DNA from: CAYWLQ01 sp964458775
GTDB taxonomy: Bacteria > Myxococcota_A > Polyangia > JAAYKL01
Direction of reading: 5' to 3'
Length of the DNA: 64,000 nucleotides
Assembly (NCBI GenBank): GCA_964458775.1
Contig: CAYWLQ010000009.1
Span: 1 to 64,000, forward strand
Shown here piece by piece: positions 17,381 to 25,387 of the stretch (within the stretch, counting starts at the first letter, position 1; the number at the start of each line of letters is the position of its first letter). The position numbers and the translations under genes are program-made. The notes beneath the pieces are model-generated. The model ran no database searches and was not told the DNA's origin. It worked only from the letters and a program-made list of their open reading frames with translations.

Positions 17381-19861
17381 TCAGTCTTTTAGCCGCATAC
17401 CAAGTAGGTAGCCGTATAGAGCGGTCTTGCCGCGCATGGTCTGTTGGGGAGTGAACTCCGAGTGTGCATATACATATCTGGTATTGAAAAACATCTCGGC
17501 TCGCGGCCAGTTACCCGGTGCTTCGGGATAGCATTTCTCTGTCATCCAGCTGGGTTTACCCATTATACTATTGGGCGTCCAGTCATTAAGGCCCATATAG
17601 GGAGTATGCCCCGGATGCATTCCCGGGGTACCGTCATTTCGGCCGGAGGTATAGGCTGCTTCAATGCTGCGCTTGTTCGCCAGGGGAGTGGTTGCGGTGG
17701 TCATCTGGATGAGGTTGGCCGGATTGCGCCCCATGCTCCAGTCGGCCTCCAGCACCAGTGCCCTTTCGAAGAAGGCTTTGTCCGCCGGATCCGTTGCAAC
17801 CGCGTGGGCCAGGATCGTTCGATGAACAAACTGGATGGTGTGAAAGTAGCCTGTCAGGTTATCTGTAGACCGTCTTGAAGGTCGCGTTTTTGAGTAGCCG
17901 GCTTCCTTTTCCTTTGCCTGGCGGATGACTGAGTTTCGCATATCGGCATGAAGCTGTTTATGGTGAACTTCCCGTTCAGTGGTCAGATAGGCGGCCATGG
18001 CATAGAGCTGGTTGCGTTTGAGGTGTTGAGTAAATTCCGAAGTGCCGTCTGTGACGAGGCTCTCTTCTTTTATAATATCTTCATAAGCGGTATCGCCGGT
18101 TAGATTATAGAGAAAAGCCGCAGCGGTCATACGAAAATCTCGGCCATAGAAGCCGGATTCTCCCACTCCCTGAAGGGTATCCGGCATTTGTTCAGGCAGG
18201 TTTGATGCGTAGTTCCAAGCTTCCAGAGCCGCATTGAGATAGGTGTCGGATAAATCCTTATTTCCAAAAATTCTAAATGCCTCAGACAGCATGGCGGCGT
18301 TTGTCGCATTTGCCCACGCCGCAATCGCCGTGTTGTCGGCCTGATACAATATATTGGTTTTCCTGTCCGGATTTGACAAACCGTGGCTGTAGCCTCCTTC
18401 AAATCGCATAGATAACCAAAAATCGACTTCATTGCGTGCTTCATCGATAATATCCGGGATACCGTTGCCGCTCTCTGCTATACCCAGCTCGTCCGAGGAG
18501 ATGGCGCCGCGGGTGAGAATGTACGGCAGGAGCATATCGTAGATGATAGAAACATGTCCAATGTGGCGGTCCCAGTCCAGTGCGTCGCTGTGGCCTCCCT
18601 TTGCGTTAGGATTTTCAGGGCTGCCCTCCTTGATGTACTTGGCAAAGAAATCCGGTTGATCCCATCGATCACCTCCGCCCTCCCATTCCGGCCTATACGG
18701 ATGCATGTCAGTAATTAACACCTTGCAGTTCTTGGGATCTTTTCCGGGAATCCATAGGGGACGGCGAGGTACGGGAGTCATGTCCATGTTGTCCTGACCG
18801 ATTCGCATGTAGAAGAATCCAAGTACAGAGACCCTAAAAGGCTCAAACACCGCACGCTCGCCTATGACGAAGTTTTGACTCGCGCCTACCCCTTCAACGA
18901 CCAATCGGTATACTCCAGGTGCATGATTTCCGTCGAAATCAACATTCCATACATCAGATTGAATTAAATGATATCCTTGGACCTCGGCACTGTTCTTTTT
19001 CCAGAAAGAGACTTTTCCTACTTCATTGGATTCTTTGGTTTCTATATTATACAAGTACACCTTGTTACCTTCGAAAGACGCATAGTCACGAGCGCCGCCG
19101 TCCCCCATCCACATATAAAGATCCGCCGCCTTCACTGCAGACTTAGGATGATACCCCGAAAGGTTTACATGAATCGCTTCGGAGCGATTATTAAAAATAT
19201 CAAAGGTAAAGCTATACTTCTCCACATCCGTGTTGGTCGCGGGATCTATAATCAATGTATATGTTTTGCCTTGGACCATGGGGCGGGGCAGCTTGAGAAA
19301 TATATGGTGTTCCATGGTGTGCTCAAATCGATAGTCGTTCCACCTCCATTCCCCTATTGCCATTCCATTCAGCTTTGACTTTCGATAGCTTGCCGTAGGA
19401 TGAATTCCTTTATCGCTGTAGTGTTCGTCGTCCGTAGAGGTAACTGTCCAGGACGAAAGGGACCCGGTCGCCGAAGTGTTTAGCGGCTTGTCATAGCGTA
19501 CTGTATAGTTATCTATTTGGTCATTGCAGTTTTCATAGGGGCAAGAGTTGTGACCGTTATCTCTGAAGAAAACATCCCCGTCCCGAAAACGCACCATCAA
19601 GTAGTCTTGATCGAGTACCTTTACACCCCTAAACTTCTTTTTTTCAAAGCCCTCTTCATCCGGATCGCGAGATGTATCCCATAACGGGTCAGTATCCTTT
19701 CCTGAGGTACCGGTCGTTGTGGTTTTCTGTTGTTCATTGATGTGTTCTTCAGAAGAAGACGAGCTTTTCGTGTTGCATGCCTTGCTAGCGCAGGCGGCAA
19801 TCAAGACAGTAAGGCTCAAATAAATCGCTACAGCTCCGAATCGAAAAATTACATTATTCAT
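17381..19861 (-). CDS. Lipoprotein with N-terminal Ig-like domain and GH9-like glycoside hydrolase domain
   Basis: About 826 residues. The start at ATG 19861 is supported by AAGGGA upstream and a lipobox (LIAAC) at the right distance. After a Ser/Thr-rich linker and ~150 unassigned residues comes an Ig-like domain of the CelD_N type (VNLSGYHPKSAVKAADLY). The rest is a GH9 catalytic barrel: DALDWDRHIGHVS at the position of the catalytic DAGD base motif (both Asp kept, Gly changed to Leu), GIPDIIDEARNEVDFWL, DWSMGRNPANLIQMT, and a late Glu in YAHSEFTPQ matching the acid. GH9 enzymes are inverting beta-glucanases; in a polysaccharide operon it may trim or release polymer. It is noticeably richer in GC than the flippase region. 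Confidence 0.75.
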   Translation of the reverse strand: MNNVIFRFGAVAIYLSLTVLIAACASKACNTKSSSSSEEHINEQQKTTTTGTSGKDTDPLWDTSRDPDEEGFEKKKFRGVKVLDQDYLMVRFRDGDVFFRDNGHNSCPYENCNDQIDNYTVRYDKPLNTSATGSLSSWTVTSTDDEHYSDKGIHPTASYRKSKLNGMAIGEWRWNDYRFEHTMEHHIFLKLPRPMVQGKTYTLIIDPATNTDVEKYSFTFDIFNNRSEAIHVNLSGYHPKSAVKAADLYMWMGDGGARDYASFEGNKVYLYNIETKESNEVGKVSFWKKNSAEVQGYHLIQSDVWNVDFDGNHAPGVYRLVVEGVGASQNFVIGERAVFEPFRVSVLGFFYMRIGQDNMDMTPVPRRPLWIPGKDPKNCKVLITDMHPYRPEWEGGGDRWDQPDFFAKYIKEGSPENPNAKGGHSDALDWDRHIGHVSIIYDMLLPYILTRGAISSDELGIAESGNGIPDIIDEARNEVDFWLSMRFEGGYSHGLSNPDRKTNILYQADNTAIAAWANATNAAMLSEAFRIFGNKDLSDTYLNAALEAWNYASNLPEQMPDTLQGVGESGFYGRDFRMTAAAFLYNLTGDTAYEDIIKEESLVTDGTSEFTQHLKRNQLYAMAAYLTTEREVHHKQLHADMRNSVIRQAKEKEAGYSKTRPSRRSTDNLTGYFHTIQFVHRTILAHAVATDPADKAFFERALVLEADWSMGRNPANLIQMTTATTPLANKRSIEAAYTSGRNDGTPGMHPGHTPYMGLNDWTPNSIMGKPSWMTEKCYPEAPGNWPRAEMFFNTRYVYAHSEFTPQQTMRGKTALYGYLLGMRLKD

Positions 19862-20127
19862 GTTGTTTCCCTTCCGCACAGAACCTATTTTTGAATATCT
19901 ATCAATCCAACAATACAAAACAAACGTTTTCGTAACAATTGCCTTTTGTGAAATGGCACGACTTTGGAAGGAGTCCCATTCCCGATACTGTTATATCTGT
20001 CTAGAAACCGAAAGAAACACCGCAAATCGAAACCCAAACTCTGCCTTAATTGCAAATATACGCGTCATTTTCAATTGGTTTTTCAGTTGCTAAATTCGAA
20101 AGAAGGCTGCCATGGTTATCAGAATGC

Positions 20128-20751
20128 CTACAAAGAGTCTTTAGATTTAGGCTTGAAGACAATACTTCCCAAAACTTGTTCTTGACCGATAATTTCAACT
20201 GTTCTGCGAACATCTTTGAAAGTTGTCCTTCCTAACCTAACGCAAAGTATTACAGCATCCACTTTCCGGCAGAGTGATATGGGAGATGTGTTGTTTATCA
20301 CAGAATTCACAGCGAAAACAAAACGCATATTTTGATTTTGATTTTCATTTTCTGAATATTTATCAAGCATCCACTCTGCTGTTATAAGTTGCTTTTCCGT
20401 CGTCACACCCAGAGTGGGAAGGTCCACGAATTTGTAGGGAAATTTGCTGTCTTCTTGCCCATGAACGCTTAAGTCGTGTTCGGTAACCTGGTTGTCAGCC
20501 CTATTGGAAGCATTCACTACCCAAATCAAATCGTGGGGTTCTCTAACGGCCATCAAACCAATTCCATGTGCAAATTCCAGAACGTCGATATCGTCGGTTA
20601 CCGGAACCAGTGCAAGCGAAGCCCATTTCTTTCTCCGTACCATCTCGTACCAGATGTGCTGCACAGCCAAGGGAGGAAGTGCAGCATCAAGGTAGAGCTT
20701 TTTTTCGCTGTGCCTATTTTTTTTAGGGTATCTAGTAATTATATCGGTCAT
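20128..20751 (-). CDS. Degenerate BY-kinase/ParA-like protein lacking the P-loop
   Basis: 207 residues. The layout follows bacterial tyrosine kinases of the Wzc/CpsD type: a basic N-terminus, a strand (WASLALVPVTDD) where the Walker A loop should follow, then IGLMAVREPHDLIWVVNASN at the A' position, and a convincing C-terminal part (CRKVDAVILCVRLGRTTFKD, then VEIIGQEQVLGSIV). The GxGKT/S loop is missing and the A' and B aspartates are changed, so ATP hydrolysis is unlikely. There is no Tyr cluster at the C-terminus. It lies between the priming transferase and the GH9 gene, and the Wzz here has no kinase domain, so it may be a regulatory remnant of the kinase partner. No Shine-Dalgarno sequence is visible. 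Confidence 0.6.
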   Translation of the reverse strand: MTDIITRYPKKNRHSEKKLYLDAALPPLAVQHIWYEMVRRKKWASLALVPVTDDIDVLEFAHGIGLMAVREPHDLIWVVNASNRADNQVTEHDLSVHGQEDSKFPYKFVDLPTLGVTTEKQLITAEWMLDKYSENENQNQNMRFVFAVNSVINNTSPISLCRKVDAVILCVRLGRTTFKDVRRTVEIIGQEQVLGSIVFKPKSKDSL

Positions 20752-20981
20752 GTTTGTTATATTACAAATTGTAAGTCACAATGATATTAAGCGATAATCT
20801 TTTTAAGTAAAACAGAAATCATACTGATATAAGTAATCTGTATGTCATTGTGATAAGCAGGCACTAACCTCTTCAACTATTAGAACATCTATTCTATTCT
20901 GTCGAATACTCAAAGCCGCAAACACTACATGTTCTAAGTTCAGCGAGTTCACTGTGTCACACATGAAAGAAACATAATGTT

Positions 20982-22421
20982 TTAGTAGGCGTTCTGTCGT
21001 GTCTTGCGCCCGAAAACTGTCAGAAAAATAATTTTTAGGTCGAGCAGCGGGGTCCACTCCCGGATGTAGCGGAGGTCGTATTCCACGCGTTTTTGCATTT
21101 TCTCATCAGTATCGGTTTCACCCCGGTAGCCGTTCACTTGGGCCAAGCCGGTAATGCCCGGTTTTACTTTATGCCTTACCATGTAGTGATCTATAAGACC
21201 GCGATATTGCTCGTTGTGGGCGACCGCATGGGGCCTTGGGCCGACGATGGACATTTTTCCGGTAATCACATGCAGAAATTGGGGTAACTCGTCCATCGAA
21301 GTTTTTCTCAAAAAGGCACCGATCCGTGTTATCCGCGGGTCGTCTTTTGTTGCTTGACGGACATCCGTACCGTTTTCCATGACGCTCATTGATCGAAACT
21401 TCAACACATCAATTGGTTCACCGTTGAGACCGTAGCGAGTTTGTTTGAAAAAAACCGGACCCTTACTGGTCAACTTAATGGCAAGTGCAATAGCAATCAT
21501 GGGAATTGCGGTAATGGCTAACAAAACTATACCAAGCAATACATCTTCAATCTGCTTTACCGCACCCATCATACCGTTGTATGGCGATTCTACGATTCCT
21601 AGCACGGACACATCGCCAAGTTGACTCCAACGCGGGGCGGTTCTTCTGGAAAGCAGGTTGAACCCGCTGAAATCGTGCGCGATGTAAATGGATGCGGTGG
21701 TGCGTCCCAATTGCCTTGTCAGTTCGGCAATGCGAGATTCGGCCCTCATGGGTAAGGCGATGTAGACACGATCAATATCTCCATTTTGGGCGCTTTCGAC
21801 CAGCTCTTGGTAGTTACCTAAGAAGGGGCCGAGGGCTTCGCTGCCATCCGGTCGTCGTTTCACATTACGGTCTTCGTAATGTCCTACAATATCAATTCCG
21901 AGCCAGGGTTTCAGGGTAATACTTTTAGCAAGTTGCGCGCTCATGTTGGTTACGCCGGCAATGACTGCTTTTTTTGTATTATGACCGCCGGCTCTCACGG
22001 TTCTGAGCGCAACAGCTACTAATACGTGGCAGATCGAAACAAACAAGGGAGCCATAATGAACCAGGTTGTTGTAATAATGCGAGAATAACTGTCAGTTAC
22101 TTTGGCCATAAAGCCAATCATCAACAGTCCGGCGATAGCGATAGCCCAGGCAGACCAAATTCGACCGATGTGCCCCGAAAGATTATCATCCCGATAGGAG
22201 CTGTATACTCCGCTTATCTCGGCGAACAAGCCAAAAAGCAATGCTCCCAAAATGCCTGAAACGAGATAAAAACTCATCCACGGCTGCCCGAAAATCAAAC
22301 AGGTTGCATATAGCACCAGCACAATTGTCAAGCCATCCGTAATACGGGCAAGCCACCGCATAATTGTAATATTTTCAAATATTTTTTGAATTAAGCTAAT
22401 TTTCAACATACACAATAACAA
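20982..22421 (-). CDS. Undecaprenyl-phosphate sugar-1-phosphate transferase (EpsZ/WcaJ/WbaP type)
   Basis: Priming enzyme that moves a hexose-1-phosphate from a UDP-sugar to undecaprenyl phosphate. 479 residues: four or five N-terminal TM helices, a CoA-binding-like domain (KKAVIAGVTNMSAQLA), then a fifth TM and the bacterial sugar-transferase catalytic domain with KFRSMSV, LRKTSMDELPQFLHV, SIVGPRPHA and KPGITGLAQVNGYRGET. The WcaJ-like full-length form suggests glucose or galactose. The most upstream start is TTG 22421 with GGGGG about 9 nt before it; ATG at 22409 is the alternative. It lies 90 bp downstream of the pseudo-receiver gene. Confidence 0.88.
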   Translation of the reverse strand: MLLCMLKISLIQKIFENITIMRWLARITDGLTIVLVLYATCLIFGQPWMSFYLVSGILGALLFGLFAEISGVYSSYRDDNLSGHIGRIWSAWAIAIAGLLMIGFMAKVTDSYSRIITTTWFIMAPLFVSICHVLVAVALRTVRAGGHNTKKAVIAGVTNMSAQLAKSITLKPWLGIDIVGHYEDRNVKRRPDGSEALGPFLGNYQELVESAQNGDIDRVYIALPMRAESRIAELTRQLGRTTASIYIAHDFSGFNLLSRRTAPRWSQLGDVSVLGIVESPYNGMMGAVKQIEDVLLGIVLLAITAIPMIAIALAIKLTSKGPVFFKQTRYGLNGEPIDVLKFRSMSVMENGTDVRQATKDDPRITRIGAFLRKTSMDELPQFLHVITGKMSIVGPRPHAVAHNEQYRGLIDHYMVRHKVKPGITGLAQVNGYRGETDTDEKMQKRVEYDLRYIREWTPLLDLKIIFLTVFGRKTRQNAY

Positions 22422-22511
22422 ATAAGATTGCCCCCTTTAAGATATATTTTCGGCAACTAAATAACCGACTAATTTTTCTTTGTCAAACAACAATTTTGCA
22501 AATATCAATCA

Positions 22512-24284
22512 CTACTTTTTTTCGTCAAACTTACCTTTAGTTTTTGGTGCATCAACACCGATCAGGGTTGCTCTGGCAGAGTCGATGGGGGGAATTGTGC
22601 TAATGGGTTCACGATTAGCGGCCGGCGGAACTGAGCTTGTTTTTCTTATCGAGTGTTGGACCATGGTGTCCTTCTTAATCGTTTTCTCCAATTCCTTCAT
22701 CATAGCTTCCATCTGTTGAAATCGAATCTCCAGGGACAATAACCCTGCATTTGTACCGGTCTTGGTTTGGTCGTCTTTTTTGTTATTAGTGTCAAGCAAC
22801 GGCTCTGTCTTACTAAGCTTTGATTCCAAGCCGCTTAGGCGTTCCTCAAAAGATGCGATAATCGTCTGGGGGCTCTTGGATAATGCTTTGGACTGTTGCT
22901 CCAATTCGGTTAATGCCGCTTCAAATGCTGAAAATCGTCGGTCCATTCCGGCCAAATGATTTTTTATCGACAACTGCGCTTTTTTCAATTCTTCTATTTC
23001 TTCCAGATTATCGCTTTTAGGAACAGCATCACTTGATGCAGATGTTCTTCCTTCAACGAGTTCGGAGGACCTTTGCTCCAGCTTTTTAACCCGGCTCTCA
23101 AGCTTCTTGAGGACTATCTGGGTATCCCACAAATCTTCGAATTGACCGGCAAAATTTTCACTGTGCTCTCCTGCACCGACCGACCGTCCCAGCCGAGCTA
23201 TCGCAATCTCAATATCGGCAAAGCGACTTTCGATTTCTAAAGACAGTGATTCCAACTCACCTTTTCCAATTCCGGAATCGGGTTTGGGCGGTACGGAAGA
23301 AAGTCCGGTAATTTGACTTAAAAGATCATCAATACGGTCTTGAAAATAGAACTCCCGCTCAGTGCCCTTCCCTTCCATATTGGTTATTGCGGCTTGGAGA
23401 GCATCAATCTGAGAATTTCTCTCATGAGCCGACAGACTAATCCTTTCCATGTTTACTTCGATCTGCCTATCAGCGGGTTGCATCTTTGCCGAGGGGTCTT
23501 TCAAAACAGCATAAATCTCGTCAATCGTACGATCGCTTTTTGCAGCAACCGCCTTAATCATAGATTTAAGTTCAGCGTAAAACTCGGCTCCCTCAGCTGC
23601 CACAGCGTTGATGAACAGTCCGTTATCCGTAACGGAATTTCGAGTTTCTTGCGTTAGCTCGTTCAGCTGCTTTTGAAGCTCTAGTATCATCTCAGACTGT
23701 CTAGATAGCCGGTCTGCAAACACATTTGATATTTTATGCTGCGATTCGACAGCTTCTACTGAAACATCGAAGCCTTTTGACAACTCCAACGGTGAGACAC
23801 TGTTCGTCACCGGCATTTTCGAATTAGAGCTGACCTTTTGCGATGTTGGTTCGTAATTTTGTGCATCTGTTGCTTTGGGCGGAGGAGGGTAGCTGTCCGT
23901 GCTGTGCACACCGAACAACGGATTAACGAGCAGCTTTTGAGCCAGATTGACAACAGCCTCCACTTCACGACGGTCTACGATATGTCGAATCCCTTCAAGG
24001 CTAACAACGGCTTCCTTTGAATTTGCCACAACAATTACCGGAATATTGGTGCGGGCCGCAAGGCGAAATAGCAGATTGAATTCCCCTGCATTTTCATCAA
24101 TTCCACAAATAACAAGAGCAGGAGAATTAAGATGAAAACGCCGCATCGCCGTCGAAAAATCTGATACCTTAACAATCTTGAGCCGGCCTTCCTCCCGATT
24201 GTCTAATATAGTACAAAATTCGTCTGCATTAACCGCCAATACAGTGAGCACCTGACTCACATCTTCTTTATGGTTACCATCCAT
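22512..24284 (-). CDS. Pseudo-receiver domain fused to long coiled coil
   Basis: 590 residues, cytosolic, no signal peptide or TM. Residues ~12-115 follow the receiver fold (VLTVLAVNADEF, then PALVICGIDENAGEFNLLFRLA, IPVIVVANSKE), but the phosphoacceptor Asp that should end the third strand is Gly (VICGID). The remainder is mostly heptad-rich coiled coil (about 190-560) interrupted by Pro/Ser linkers. GGGAGGG stands a few bases before the ATG. It is the first gene of the leftward polysaccharide array, so it may position or regulate the assembly machinery. Function unknown. Confidence 0.7.
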   Translation of the reverse strand: MDGNHKEDVSQVLTVLAVNADEFCTILDNREEGRLKIVKVSDFSTAMRRFHLNSPALVICGIDENAGEFNLLFRLAARTNIPVIVVANSKEAVVSLEGIRHIVDRREVEAVVNLAQKLLVNPLFGVHSTDSYPPPPKATDAQNYEPTSQKVSSNSKMPVTNSVSPLELSKGFDVSVEAVESQHKISNVFADRLSRQSEMILELQKQLNELTQETRNSVTDNGLFINAVAAEGAEFYAELKSMIKAVAAKSDRTIDEIYAVLKDPSAKMQPADRQIEVNMERISLSAHERNSQIDALQAAITNMEGKGTEREFYFQDRIDDLLSQITGLSSVPPKPDSGIGKGELESLSLEIESRFADIEIAIARLGRSVGAGEHSENFAGQFEDLWDTQIVLKKLESRVKKLEQRSSELVEGRTSASSDAVPKSDNLEEIEELKKAQLSIKNHLAGMDRRFSAFEAALTELEQQSKALSKSPQTIIASFEERLSGLESKLSKTEPLLDTNNKKDDQTKTGTNAGLLSLEIRFQQMEAMMKELEKTIKKDTMVQHSIRKTSSVPPAANREPISTIPPIDSARATLIGVDAPKTKGKFDEKK

Positions 24285-24598
24285 TAAAACCCTCCCACAG
24301 TTCCAACAATCAAGAAGTTACCAATCGTATATAACATCATTACCTATACATGTATTTCAAATCAATACCACACTATTTCGCCTGACAATCTGACTCTTCA
24401 TAGAAAATATCAAGTTCTAAAGTTCGGAACCTACAACGATAAATGTGCTCGCAATTTCAAGCATCCGCTTTATCCTTATATGTGGCTAAATAGCTATATT
24501 AGGAATACGCAAACAGCGTTGAATCTCAAATCGTTACTTTATAAAAGAATAATCTAACGCCTCTTGAATTCAAATTCTGCTTTTGGTATTTGGCAACG
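24285..24598 (+). other. Divergent intergenic region upstream of the polysaccharide array
   Basis: About 310 bp between the pseudo-receiver gene (leftward) and the phosphopantetheinyl transferase gene (rightward). AT-rich; the promoter of the polysaccharide array is expected here. I see no convincing operator, hairpin or sigma-54 site. Confidence 0.45.
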
Positions 24599-25348
24599 AT
24601 GGCGGATGGTCTTTCATCATTGACACGTCACACATCGGTTTGGACTTGCTCGGTTTCCACAATTCTCTCAGCAGTCGAATCTATTTCTCCTTGGCTTTCT
24701 GACAGCGAGCAGAAACGTTTTGACAAATTTGTGTTTGAAGAAGACAGATATTCTTATGCTGCAGGCAGGATTTTGCTTAAAACCGTATTGTCACATTGCT
24801 TGACGGATATTTCACCAACATCTTGGAGAATTCTTCCGGATGAGCGAGGCGCTATCCATATAGATCCCAAACAAAACCTGTCGGGAGCAAACATCAATCT
24901 CTCCAGGCGGCGAGATCGGGTCGCCTGCATTGTCGGTAATCGGCGAGTCGGAATCGATATTGAGAACATTTCCCGCGATGTGGATATTGAAGGAATTGCA
25001 AGAACAGTGTTTACGGACTTGGAGTCGGCCGACATGATGAAGCTTTCTCTTACTAATCGTCGACTATTTTTTTTTGAGCGGTGGTGTCTCAAAGAGGCGT
25101 ATGTTAAAGCGCTTGGCGTCGGCTTTCATCTGGCACCCAACCGGTTTAGGCTTGTCCAAGGAAAAGGGGGGCGGTATTTCGTGGAGCACCTAGATGTTGT
25201 CGGCAGAATCGGTCCTCTATTTCCCAATCAATTTCAATTTGAAATTTCTAATCCCGATGATTCACACATTCTTGTTGCCGCTCATGAGATTCATCCATCA
25301 GAGAGCGTCGACTTTGAAATAAGGGATTGTTCCGCTGTGCTTTTCTGA
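24599..25348 (+). CDS. 4'-phosphopantetheinyl transferase (Sfp type)
   Basis: Transfers the phosphopantetheine arm of CoA to carrier proteins. About 249 residues, the size of Sfp-type enzymes. Motifs in order: YAAGRILLKTVL (CoA-binding Arg), VGIDIENISRD with the metal-binding Asp/Glu, and ERWCLKEAYVKALGVGF. The usual His of the NLSH motif is replaced (INLSRRRDR), which is odd because that His contacts CoA phosphate. ATG 24599 is used; an in-frame TTG at 24590 is possible, and neither has a clear Shine-Dalgarno sequence. No carrier protein or PKS/NRPS is in this window, so its target is elsewhere. Confidence 0.82.
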   Translation: MADGLSSLTRHTSVWTCSVSTILSAVESISPWLSDSEQKRFDKFVFEEDRYSYAAGRILLKTVLSHCLTDISPTSWRILPDERGAIHIDPKQNLSGANINLSRRRDRVACIVGNRRVGIDIENISRDVDIEGIARTVFTDLESADMMKLSLTNRRLFFFERWCLKEAYVKALGVGFHLAPNRFRLVQGKGGRYFVEHLDVVGRIGPLFPNQFQFEISNPDDSHILVAAHEIHPSESVDFEIRDCSAVLF

Positions 25349-25387
25349 CTTACCGAGCGCTCTTTCTTGTTTACAAGTAGGTGTTAA

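Noticed and set aside
20845..21057. 70-codon minus-strand frame
   Set aside because: Overlaps the conserved C-terminus of the sugar-phosphate transferase in another frame.
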